Shown: piece after piece, positions 8,889-16,531 of the stretch | Numbering within the stretch: position 1 is the stretch's first letter | Layout: every line of letters starts with the position of its first letter | Assembly (NCBI RefSeq): GCF_030682515.1 | Contig: NZ_JAUXOD010000003.1 | Location: 1 to 37,593, forward strand | Direction of reading: 5' to 3' | Source of the DNA: Hoeflea sp. | GTDB taxonomy: Bacteria > Pseudomonadota > Alphaproteobacteria > Rhizobiales > Rhizobiaceae | DNA length: 37,593 nucleotides | Translations under genes and position numbers: made by a program | Notes under the pieces: model-generated | What the model was told of the DNA's origin: nothing | What the model saw: the letters and a program-made list of their open reading frames with translations, nothing else | Databases searched by the model: none

Positions 8889-9097
8889 TCCGTTCTCCTG
8901 CGCGCAGCTCGGGGTTCCGGGAGGCGCAGCGGTCGAAACCCGCGCAAAAGGCGAGCTCTGTCGGGAAAACCCCGGTCTTTCGGCATGCGGCCTTTGTGTC
9001 GGCGCCCTTCGGCTGTAGCCTGTCCCTCGATCGCCGGTGATCCGCCGTGGCGACACCGGTCGCGAACCCGCAACAACAAACGTGGAGGTGTCATCCC

Positions 9098-10006
9098 GTG
9101 ACCGAATTGACCGAAGCCGGACGCCAGGCCCTTGCCCGGATCGCCAGCCGACACGGCGTCAGCGAAGAGGCGATCGAGCATGTGCTGCAGGCGGTGGTCG
9201 CGGGGCAGGGAACGCTGGCTCAATTCAACCACCCCGACCTCGGAGGCATGGGACAATGGTCGCTTGGCGGCATGACCATGGTCGGCGACCTGTTCAACAC
9301 TCAGCTCAAGGCCCGGGTCGAGGCGATCTGCGTCGATGTCGCGCAGTTGCTCGGCGAGTCTTCGACCCTGCGCCCGCGGACATCCGCGTCGCAGACCCAG
9401 TCCCAATCCGGATCCCCGGGCGATGCCGCCAGCCTGTTCGTCTCCGGCGGCGCATCCGGCCTCTCCTCCGGCACCTGGTGGCCCGGCGAGTTCGGTCATG
9501 CCGCCTCGACCGGCGCCCAGAACCGGATGCGCTATGCCTGGTTCCCTCAGGCACGGCGGCTCGCCATCGACAGGGGCGACGGCGCGGTCAGGGTCTATGA
9601 CACCGGCGACCATCGCATCGGCGGCTTCTCGCAGAGCCAATCGGGCGACCAGTCGCTGAGCTTCACCTCGCAGCACGGCCTTGTCCGGCTCTCCGATCTG
9701 CGCGAGGTCGACAGTGACGCCCAGGAGGATGGCGACGCCGGCGCCCGGCACCCCACGCTGTCGGAAGCCCTGCAGACCTTGCCTTCGGGCGGCGCCGCAG
9801 ACCACACCGCAGATGGTTCATCCCGGCGGCACTCCGCCCCGGAGGAGTCCGGGACTCCGGAACAGCCGCAGCCGGCCGCAGCCGATTACACTGAGGACGC
9901 CGATATCTTTTCCAAGATCGAGCGCCTGGCCGCGCTCCACGCCAAGGGCATCCTCACCGACGGCGAATACCAGGCCAAGAAGGCCGAGCTGCTCGCACGG
10001 ATCTGA
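9098..10006 (+). CDS. SHOCT domain-containing protein
   Basis: 302 residues. GTG 9098 is chosen because GGAGG (9084-9088) lies 9 bases upstream; an in-frame GTG at 9047 lacks such a site. The N-terminal 80 residues form helices that start like a small DNA-binding or oligomerisation module (LTEAGRQALARIASRHGVSE). A Ser/Gly/Pro-rich central region of low complexity follows, then a strand-rich middle part. The last 32 residues (about 270-302, DIFSKIERLAALHAKGILTD onwards) form a SHOCT domain, a short helical module usually found at termini and thought to mediate oligomerisation. There is no signal peptide. The biological role is unknown. Confidence 0.75.
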   Translation: MTELTEAGRQALARIASRHGVSEEAIEHVLQAVVAGQGTLAQFNHPDLGGMGQWSLGGMTMVGDLFNTQLKARVEAICVDVAQLLGESSTLRPRTSASQTQSQSGSPGDAASLFVSGGASGLSSGTWWPGEFGHAASTGAQNRMRYAWFPQARRLAIDRGDGAVRVYDTGDHRIGGFSQSQSGDQSLSFTSQHGLVRLSDLREVDSDAQEDGDAGARHPTLSEALQTLPSGGAADHTADGSSRRHSAPEESGTPEQPQPAAADYTEDADIFSKIERLAALHAKGILTDGEYQAKKAELLARI

Positions 10007-10035
10007 GACCGGCGCCGAATCTGTCGGCAGACGGT

Positions 10036-10464
10036 TTACTGCGCCAGCGCCGCGCGGATCTTGTCCGCATTGGCCTTGAGCACGTCCCTGTCTTCCATCG
10101 TGCCGGTGTGCGGCTTCATCGCCACGCCGTCAAAGCGCGGGATCACATGCACATGCAGGTGAAACACCACCTGGCCGCCGGCCGGCTCGTTGAACTGCTG
10201 GATGGTCACGCCGTCGGCGGAAAACGCCTTCATCACCGCCCGCGCCATCACTTGCGTCGTCGCCATCACCGCCGACAGGCTTGAGGGCTCGACATCGAGG
10301 ATGTTGCGGGCGGCGGTCTTGGGGATCACCAGGCAATGGCCGGGCCCACGCGGCATGATATCCATGATGACGAGTGTGCTGTCGTCATCGTAGAGCCGCT
10401 CGGCGGGAAGATCGCCGCGCAGGATCTTCGCAAACACATTGCCGTCGTCATAGGGCTCGGTCAT
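10036..10464 (-). CDS. HIT (histidine triad) family protein
   Basis: 142 residues. The histidine triad HLHVHVIPR (about residues 102-110), the N-terminal NVFAKILRGDLPAE and the central GHCLVIPK segment identify the HIT/HINT superfamily. These cytoplasmic enzymes hydrolyse nucleoside phosphoramidates or dinucleotide polyphosphates through a nucleotidyl-histidine intermediate. It is the last gene of the minus-strand set ridA-gdpD-femAB-like-HIT, 87 bases after its upstream neighbour. The substrate is unknown. Confidence 0.92.
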   Translation of the reverse strand: MTEPYDDGNVFAKILRGDLPAERLYDDDSTLVIMDIMPRGPGHCLVIPKTAARNILDVEPSSLSAVMATTQVMARAVMKAFSADGVTIQQFNEPAGGQVVFHLHVHVIPRFDGVAMKPHTGTMEDRDVLKANADKIRAALAQ

Positions 10465-10551
10465 CGGGCAGGCCTCCGTTGGGTCTCGGTCGCTGTGTTT
10501 GTACCCGGCTCCGCCGGAGGGTCAAGCCGGCGATCAAGTCCTCGGGCGGGA

Positions 10552-11790
10552 TCAGAGGCCGGACTTGTCCGCGTCGTCGCCACCCTTGCGGAACGGCCCG
10601 TGGTCCCTGAGCATCGCGCCGATCTCGGCCACGTCGCGGCGTTCGCGCTCGAGATAATCCGCCACCGCGCGCCTCAGTCCCGGATGATCGATGTAGTGCG
10701 CCGAACGGGTGGTGGCGGGCAGATAGCCGCGCGCGAGCTTATGCTCCCCCTGGGCGCCGGCCTCGACCCGGGCGAGTCCCTTGGCGATGGCAAAATCGAT
10801 CGCCTGGTGATAGCAGACCTCGAAATGCAGGAACGGGTGATCCTCGACGCAGCCCCAGTGCCGTCCGTAGAGACAGTCGCCGCCGATGAAGTTGATCGCG
10901 CCGGCGATGAACCGCCCCTCGCGCCGCGCCATCACCAGCAGCACGTCGTCGGCCATGCGCTCGCCGATCAGCGAGAAGAAGGCGCGGGTCAGATACGGCC
11001 GGCCCCATTTGCGCCCGCCTGTGTCGATGTAGAACCGGTAGAAGATGTCCCACACCGCTTCGGTGAGGTCCGCCCCGGTCAGCCATTCGATGGTGATGCC
11101 GTTTTCCAGCGCCGCGCTTCGCTCCTTGCGCAGCTGCTTGCGCTTGCGCGAGGCCAGTGTGCCCAGAAAATCCTCGTAGGCGCCATAGCCCGGGTTCTGG
11201 AAATGGAACTGCTGGTCGGTGCGGTGCAGATAGCCCTCGGCTTCGAAGGCGGCGATCTCGGCCTCGGGCACGAAGGTGGCATGCACCGAGGACAGGCCGA
11301 GCTGTGTGCAGAGCGCCCGCCCGCCCGCCGCCAGCGCCCGCCGCCGCGTCTCCTCGCCCGGACCCGGCCGCACCATCAGCCGCGGCCCGGTGGCCGGCGT
11401 GAACGGCGCCGAGCACTGCAGCTTCGGATAATAGCGTCCGCCGGCGCGGGTGAAGGCATCGGCCCAGGCATGGTCGAACACATATTCGCCCATCGAATGG
11501 CTCTTGATATAGGCGGGCAGCGCCCCTTCGAGCGTGCCGTCGGGGGCGCGGAGCACGATGTGCCGCGGCAGCCATCCGGTCTCTGCCGAGACCGATCCGG
11601 AGTCCTCGAGCGATGACAGAAAAGCGTGACTGACGAAGGGGTTATAGATGGTTCCGGACTCAATTTGGAAGCCGCTTGATTCAGCAGGTGAAGCGGGTGC
11701 GGCGCCGCCCAGCCGGCTCCACTCCACGGCGGTGACCGCCGCCATGCCCTCGACGGTCGACAGCGTGTGCTCAGTATGATCAGCAGTCAT
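10552..11790 (-). CDS. FemAB-like / GNAT-fold acyltransferase family protein (DUF482)
   Basis: 412 residues. Features typical of the family include the N-terminal NPFVSHAFLSSLEDSGS, the HAWADAFTRAGGRYYPKLQC segment, RKRKQLRKER in the middle, and HFEVCYHQAIDFAIAKGL followed by the G-EHKLARGY motif near the C terminus. Databases often call it a peptidoglycan biosynthesis protein by analogy with FemAB peptidyltransferases, but I know of no direct proof of activity for this branch. There is no signal peptide, so action is expected in the cytoplasm or at the inner membrane face. It lies 113 bases downstream of the phosphodiesterase gene on the same strand and probably belongs to one transcript. 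Confidence 0.82.
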   Translation of the reverse strand: MTADHTEHTLSTVEGMAAVTAVEWSRLGGAAPASPAESSGFQIESGTIYNPFVSHAFLSSLEDSGSVSAETGWLPRHIVLRAPDGTLEGALPAYIKSHSMGEYVFDHAWADAFTRAGGRYYPKLQCSAPFTPATGPRLMVRPGPGEETRRRALAAGGRALCTQLGLSSVHATFVPEAEIAAFEAEGYLHRTDQQFHFQNPGYGAYEDFLGTLASRKRKQLRKERSAALENGITIEWLTGADLTEAVWDIFYRFYIDTGGRKWGRPYLTRAFFSLIGERMADDVLLVMARREGRFIAGAINFIGGDCLYGRHWGCVEDHPFLHFEVCYHQAIDFAIAKGLARVEAGAQGEHKLARGYLPATTRSAHYIDHPGLRRAVADYLERERRDVAEIGAMLRDHGPFRKGGDDADKSGL

Positions 11791-11903
11791 GACATCCCGT
11801 TCCGCGCAGCGCCCCTGGCCGAGACCGCGCCCCAGCCGGTATCCGGCCTGAGGCCGTCACCATGCTCTCCATCAACCTATGAACGCCACGCCGATTGGCA
11901 AGG

Positions 11904-12638
11904 TCAGGCGTCGAGGGTCGCGTCAGGATCGAAGCCCTCGAACGTCATCTGGTCGGCATGCTCACGGGTCAGTTGCCGCGCCGGCTGATCGCGCACCGTC
12001 CAGGTGATGACTGGCACACCCCGGCTGCGCTGGGCGGCGACGAAGGCGTTGGGCAGATGGTGCACGCAGTAGGACATGAAATCGAGACCGAGATTCATGG
12101 CGTCTTCATGCGCGAAGAATGTCTCCGGTCTGGCGCCTTCCGCAGTCAGGCCGACGGGGCAGGTGGCGCCGGCGGCCTTGAGGTCGCGCAACAGCCGGTC
12201 GTCGAAACTCATCAACGCCACCGGCCCGTCATACCCTTCCAGGCATTCGACCACCGCATCGGCAAATCCGTCATCCTCGCCTGGCCGGCCCTTGAGCTCG
12301 ATGACGAGCGGCACCTGGCCCTTGACCAGCTTGAGCAGGCCCGGCAGCGACATCACGCCGTCGGCCGTTCCGCCGACCCGGAGCTGCGCCAGTTCCTGCG
12401 AGGTCCGCTCCCGCACGTCGCCCTTGAGCCCGCAGAGCCGCTCGAGATCATCGTCGTGAAACACCACCGGCACGCCGTCGGTGGCGATGTGGACGTCGCA
12501 CTCGATCGCATAATTGGCCGCGACCGCGCGCTCGAACGCGCTCTTGGTGTTCTCCCAGATGCTCTGGTTCATGTCGTGATAGCCGCGATGGGCGATGGGG
12601 CGGGCGGTGAGCCAGCCGAGATCCTTGCGCTCGCTCAT
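11904..12638 (-). CDS. Glycerophosphodiester phosphodiesterase
   Basis: 244 residues from ATG 12638, which sits 5 bases after the ridA stop; the longer frame running into ridA is not used. GDPD motifs are present: IAHRGYHD near residue 16, ENTKSAFERAV (about 30-40), IECDVHIATDG and VVFHDDDLERLCG (about 46-71), with the catalytic His-Arg, metal-binding Glu/Asp and second His. VIELKG supplies the later acidic metal ligand. The enzyme hydrolyses glycerophosphodiesters to glycerol-3-phosphate and an alcohol. Without a signal peptide it is presumably cytoplasmic, consistent with phospholipid turnover. The tight spacing to ridA indicates co-translation. Confidence 0.92.
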   Translation of the reverse strand: MSERKDLGWLTARPIAHRGYHDMNQSIWENTKSAFERAVAANYAIECDVHIATDGVPVVFHDDDLERLCGLKGDVRERTSQELAQLRVGGTADGVMSLPGLLKLVKGQVPLVIELKGRPGEDDGFADAVVECLEGYDGPVALMSFDDRLLRDLKAAGATCPVGLTAEGARPETFFAHEDAMNLGLDFMSYCVHHLPNAFVAAQRSRGVPVITWTVRDQPARQLTREHADQMTFEGFDPDATLDA

Positions 12639-12643
12639 GGCTG

Positions 12644-13111
12644 TCACCGGATCTCGATGATCGCGTCGACCTCGACGGCGGCGTTGAGCGGCAGAGAGGC
12701 TACGCCGACTGCGGCGCGGGCATGCTTGCCGGCATCGCCGAGAATCTCGGCGATCAGGTTGGACGCGCCGTTGATGACGAGGTGCTGGTCGGTGAAACTC
12801 GGATCGGAGGCAACGAAGCCGCCGAGCTTGACCACCCGGACAATGCGCTCGAGATCGCCGCCAAGCGCCGCCTTGGCCTGCGCCAGGATGTTGATGGCGC
12901 ACAATTCCGCCGCCCTTTGGGCCGTTGCCACATCGACATCGCGGCCGAGCAGGCCCTTGACCGCCAGCGCGCCGCCCTCGATCGGCAATTGACCGGAGAT
13001 GAACAGCAGCGAACCGGACATCACGTAAGGCAGGTAGTTGGCGGCGGGTGCGGCCGCTTCCGGAAGGGTGATGCTGCGGGCTGCCAGCCGGGACTCAACG
13101 CTATCGCTCAT
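12644..13111 (-). CDS. RidA/YjgF family protein (reactive enamine/imine deaminase family)
   Basis: 155 residues. The C-terminal pattern HARAAVGVASLPLNAAVEVD supplies the conserved Arg and the VE pair that shape the RidA active site, and the N-terminal YLPYVMSGSLLFISGQLP matches the YjgF core. RidA-type proteins hydrolyse reactive enamines and imines, such as 2-aminoacrylate, released by PLP enzymes. This longer 155-residue form with an extended N terminus belongs to a non-canonical YjgF subgroup whose substrates are not settled. It is the first gene of the minus-strand operon and is divergent from the eipB-like gene. Confidence 0.88.
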   Translation of the reverse strand: MSDSVESRLAARSITLPEAAAPAANYLPYVMSGSLLFISGQLPIEGGALAVKGLLGRDVDVATAQRAAELCAINILAQAKAALGGDLERIVRVVKLGGFVASDPSFTDQHLVINGASNLIAEILGDAGKHARAAVGVASLPLNAAVEVDAIIEIR

Positions 13112-13238
13112 GGTAGTGGCTCCATATCAGGCTCTGTGAAGGCGCATGCGGCGAATTCGCGTTTGGGTGAAGTTCCGCCTCGCTTTTGCCGTAGCCGGTC
13201 ATATATCATTGACGAAGGATTCGACAGGAGAAAACCGG

Positions 13239-14081
13239 ATGCGCATGCTTGCAATCGCGTCGCTGACAGCAGCGGCCATGGCGCCTTTCGCCTCGCCGGC
13301 GCTGGCCGCGGCAGGGACCGTGGGCCGGGCCGGGGGCGAGGGCCTTGCCGCTCACCGCGCCGTCTATGATCTCTCGCTCAAGGACGCGTCCGAGCGCTCG
13401 GGCATTTCCGGCATGGTCGGCCGCATGGTCTATGAATTCGCGGGCTCGGCCTGCGAGGGCTACACCGTCAGCTTCCGCTTCGTCACCGAAATCGCCACGG
13501 GCGATGACTCCCGCGTCACCGACCAGCAGACCACCACCTTCGAGGATATCCGCAACCGGACCTTCCGGTTTGTCACGCGCTCCTTCGTCAACCAGGCGCT
13601 CGACCACGAGATCCGCGGCTCCGCCGAAGCCGCGGGCGATGTGCTTTCCGTCAAGATCGAACAGCCCGATGCGCTCGCGCTCGACATCGCGCCCGCGCAT
13701 TTCCCGACCAGCCACATGCTGGAGATGATCGCCAAGGCCCGGGACGGCGAGCGCTTTTACGAATCGCGCATCTATGACGGGTCGGATGACGGCGACGAGG
13801 CGATGATCACCACCACCATCCTGGGGGAGAAGCAATCCGCCGAAGGCACGGACACGGAAGCGCAAAAGGCGGGCGACCTCGCCGATGACGCCTTCTGGCC
13901 GGTGTCGATGTCCTATTTTGAGGAAAGCGCGGAGGGCGACGGCCTGCCGGTCTATTCCATCGCCTTCAAGCTCTATGAAAACGGCGTGACCCGCGACCTG
14001 ACCATGGACTACGGCGATTTCGTTCTCGAAGGCCGGCTGGCGCAACTCGACATGTACGAATCCGAACCCTGCAAGGACTGA
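13239..14081 (+). CDS. eipB: EipB-like periplasmic cell-envelope integrity protein (DUF1849)
   Basis: 280 residues from ATG 13239, with AGGAG (13226-13230) 8 bases upstream. A signal peptide (about 1-24, ending ALAAA) is followed by the DUF1849 domain, recognised from HRAVYDLSL, the RMVYEF segment and the TTFEDIRNRTFRF region. Brucella EipB folds as a spiral beta-barrel in the periplasm, is needed for envelope integrity, and has a conserved Cys pair that forms a disulphide. Here Cys72 and Cys278 occupy the same relative positions. No extended operon is visible; the gene is divergent from ridA and convergent with the LysR gene. Confidence 0.85.
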   Translation: MRMLAIASLTAAAMAPFASPALAAAGTVGRAGGEGLAAHRAVYDLSLKDASERSGISGMVGRMVYEFAGSACEGYTVSFRFVTEIATGDDSRVTDQQTTTFEDIRNRTFRFVTRSFVNQALDHEIRGSAEAAGDVLSVKIEQPDALALDIAPAHFPTSHMLEMIAKARDGERFYESRIYDGSDDGDEAMITTTILGEKQSAEGTDTEAQKAGDLADDAFWPVSMSYFEESAEGDGLPVYSIAFKLYENGVTRDLTMDYGDFVLEGRLAQLDMYESEPCKD

Positions 14082-14198
14082 TGCAGGCCGCCTCCGGGTG
14101 GTTTGATGGGAACGACCGGCCGCATCTCTGCATCGCGTGCCTGTCCGCTCGGGCCGAAACGGCGCTGCATCCGCTCAAGCCCGATGGGGTTCCCGCGC

Positions 14199-15062
14199 TT
14201 ACCTGCTGACCAGACCGGCGAGCACCGGATGCGGGAAGCTGCGGCGCACCGTGACCGCATAGAAACTCTCGATGATTTCAAGGTCAAACGGCGCCGTTCC
14301 GAGCAGGCCCGTTCGTATTTCATCGGCCAGCACCACCGCCGGCGCGATCGCCAGGCCCATGTCCTCGCGCGCCAGAAGCCGCACCATCGCCATGTCGTCG
14401 ACATCCGCCACGATCCGCGGCGTCACGCCCAGCCGGGCAATCAGGCTTTCGAACCCTGTCCGGATCGAGCTTTCGGTGGGCACGATCAGCGGTTCCCGGC
14501 TCAGCAGGTCGTGCAAGGTCTCATGCCTGAGCCGTCCGGGCGTGCCATGGATGCCCACGGATTGCTCGGATATCCGGTGTGCGGTGAAGTCCCCGCCAAT
14601 CAGGCTCGAGGGCGGCTCCGTGGTCAGCACCACATCCAGCGCCAGCGATTTGAGCGCTTCAAGCAGCACCCCCGCGCTGCCCGATTTGAGAATGATGTTG
14701 ATCTCCTGCGCCCCAAGCAGCGGCCTGAGGAAATGGAGCTGAAAGTTGCGCGACAGTGTCGAGAGCGCGCCGATCCTGAGCGGTGGCAAGGTCGCGCCGC
14801 TGCGTTTGAGCGTGGCCACGAGCTCCTCGCCGGTTCTGAAGATCCGGTCGGCGTGATCGAGCACGATGCGGCCCACCTCGGTCAGCACCAGTTGCCGTCC
14901 GGTGCGGTCAAACAACCGATGCCCCAGGCGCTCCTCGAGCGTGCGGATCTGGCTCGAGAGCGCCGATTGCGACAGGTTCACCCGCTCCGCGGTGCGGGTC
15001 AGGTTGCCGTCATGGGCGACTTCGCGGAAATAACGCAGGTGATGGTAGTTGAGGGTGTCCAT
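14199..15062 (-). CDS. LysR-type transcriptional regulator, divergent from SbtA-like transporter
   Basis: 287 residues from ATG 15062. The N-terminal winged helix-turn-helix (about residues 6-65: YFREVAHDGNLTRTAERVN, LSQSALSSQIRTLEERLG, HRLFDRTGRQLVLTE) is typical of LysR regulators. The rest is a two-lobed effector-binding domain that includes PLRIGALSTLSRNFQ and VADVDDMAMVRLLAREDMG. The alternative ATG at 15098 would put the LysR-box dyad (15107-15123) almost in contact with the coding region and has no ribosome-binding site, so 15062 is preferred. Its divergent position suggests that it controls itself and the transporter gene at 15204. The effector is unknown; the NhaR-like style of its N terminus hints at ion or pH sensing but is not proof. 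Confidence 0.9.
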   Translation of the reverse strand: MDTLNYHHLRYFREVAHDGNLTRTAERVNLSQSALSSQIRTLEERLGHRLFDRTGRQLVLTEVGRIVLDHADRIFRTGEELVATLKRSGATLPPLRIGALSTLSRNFQLHFLRPLLGAQEINIILKSGSAGVLLEALKSLALDVVLTTEPPSSLIGGDFTAHRISEQSVGIHGTPGRLRHETLHDLLSREPLIVPTESSIRTGFESLIARLGVTPRIVADVDDMAMVRLLAREDMGLAIAPAVVLADEIRTGLLGTAPFDLEIIESFYAVTVRRSFPHPVLAGLVSR

Positions 15063-15106
15063 GGTCGTGCCCGTGAGATGTCCACACATCGGAAGCATGG
15101 TGGATA

Positions 15107-15123
15107 GTTCTAAATAACAGAAC
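15107..15123. promoter_or_regulatory. LysR-box dyad between the LysR and SbtA-like genes
   Basis: GTTCT-N7-AGAAC is a perfect 5-base inverted repeat that contains a T-N11-A core, the classic LysR-family recognition layout. It is centred 53 bp upstream of the LysR start and 89 bp upstream of the transporter start. An A+T-rich stretch with two TATATT hexamers (15140-15145 and 15147-15152) follows on the transporter side and is a likely -10 region. The binding protein is inferred from position. Confidence 0.6.
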
Positions 15124-15203
15124 GAAAATCATCAAAACATATATTTTATATTCCGATCGAGATGACGCATACCCCTGGAACCGATCAACCAAGGGGACTG
15201 GAC

Positions 15204-16277
15204 ATGGACTTCCTCACCGACATCGCCACCACGCTGCTCACGCAGTTTCAAAAACCGACGCTTGCCTTTCTGGTTGGCGGCATGCTGCTTGCCGCGTTCG
15301 GAAGCAGGCTTGAAGTGCCGGAGCCTGTCTACAAATTCGTCGTCATGCTGCTGCTGCTCAAGGTCGGCCTCGGCGCCGGCATTTCGGTCCGCGAGGCCGA
15401 TCTCGTCTCGCTCGCGGTCCCGGCGCTGCTTGCCGCGATCCTGGGGGTGGTGATCGTGCTGCTGGGCGGACGCACGCTGGCGCTCTGGCCCGGCGTCTCG
15501 CGCATGGACGGCATGGCGACCGCGGGGCTTTTCGGAGCGGTCTCGGCCTCGACGCTGGCCGCGGGCATGGCCTCGCTCGATGCCGAGGGCGTTGCCTATG
15601 AGGGCTTCATCGGCGCGCTCTATCCGTTCATGGATATTGCCGCGCTGGTCACCGCCATCCTTCTGGCGCGGATGAGCGCTGAGCGGAGCCTCGTCGCCGT
15701 CTCGCCTGACGGCGCGGCGACTCTGACGCTCGGCCAGGGGGCAGGAGGCGATGCAGCGCCGCTTGCCGGGGTGGATGGCGATGTGGTGCGGGGCATCCTC
15801 ACCGACACCTTCCGCAGCCCGGCCATCTCCGCGCTTATCATCGGCCTGGTCATCGGCGTCTTTGCCAAGCCCGACGCAGTGTATGAGAGCTTCTATCAGC
15901 CTCTGTTTCACGGGCTTTTGTCCATTCTCATGCTGATCATGGGCATGGAGGCCTGGGCGCGGCTTTCGGAGCTGAGGAAAGTGGCCCATGCCTATATCGT
16001 CTACGCCATCGTCGCTCCCTTCGTGCATGGTCTGATGGGCTTCGGTCTGGGGCTCGCGGCCCATCACCTGACCGGGTTCTCCGCGGGCGGCGTCACGCTT
16101 CTCGCGGTCATGGCCGCGTCGAGTTCGGACATCTCCGGTCCGCCGACGCTGCGCGCGGCGCTGCCGGAGGCAAATCCCTCGGCCTATGTCGGCGCCTCGA
16201 CCGGCCTCGGCACCCCCGTCGCCATCCTTTCCATCCCGCTGTTCATGGCGCAGTCGGACTGGATCATCGGCTTCTGA
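15204..16277 (+). CDS. Sodium-dependent bicarbonate transporter SbtA family protein
   Basis: 357 residues from ATG 15204, with AAGGGGA 7 bases upstream. There are about ten predicted membrane segments in two inverted halves. Family-specific motifs include LEVPEPVYKFVVMLLLLKVGLGAG near the N terminus and the C-terminal AASSSDISGPPTLRAALPEANPS followed by GASTGLGTP, equivalent to the substrate-binding region of cyanobacterial SbtA. SbtA proteins import bicarbonate with sodium. In heterotrophic proteobacteria the substrate is mostly untested, so the name is a family label only. No SbtB-type PII partner lies next to it. It is probably regulated by the divergent LysR gene. Confidence 0.85.
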   Translation: MDFLTDIATTLLTQFQKPTLAFLVGGMLLAAFGSRLEVPEPVYKFVVMLLLLKVGLGAGISVREADLVSLAVPALLAAILGVVIVLLGGRTLALWPGVSRMDGMATAGLFGAVSASTLAAGMASLDAEGVAYEGFIGALYPFMDIAALVTAILLARMSAERSLVAVSPDGAATLTLGQGAGGDAAPLAGVDGDVVRGILTDTFRSPAISALIIGLVIGVFAKPDAVYESFYQPLFHGLLSILMLIMGMEAWARLSELRKVAHAYIVYAIVAPFVHGLMGFGLGLAAHHLTGFSAGGVTLLAVMAASSSDISGPPTLRAALPEANPSAYVGASTGLGTPVAILSIPLFMAQSDWIIGF

Positions 16278-16301
16278 CGACCGGAGCGGCCTGAGAGCAA
16301 A

Positions 16302-16345
16302 CGCGCGCTGCGGCCAGCTGCGGCGCGCGGAATTCGTCATTTTTC
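16302..16345 (+). terminator. Possible terminator after the SbtA-like gene
   Basis: A 7-bp GC stem (CGCGCGC 16302-16308 with GCGCGCG 16323-16329) has a 14-base loop. A T-run begins about 11 bases after the stem, which is farther than usual. It lies 24 bases after the stop codon. The call is weak. Confidence 0.35.
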
Positions 16346-16531
16346 CTCGATTTTCGCAGACTGCGCTCGGTCGTTGATAATCCGGACCACACGAAGACGC
16401 TGCCTGTTTTCCGGTTTGGGCGATGGACTGGGCATCCGCTCTGTGACATGAGAGCCGCTCGCTGAAGCCGGCCCGGTAGCCGCGCTTCCCACTCACCATG
16501 TTTCACCCAACAACCATCTGGAGTCTCCGCC

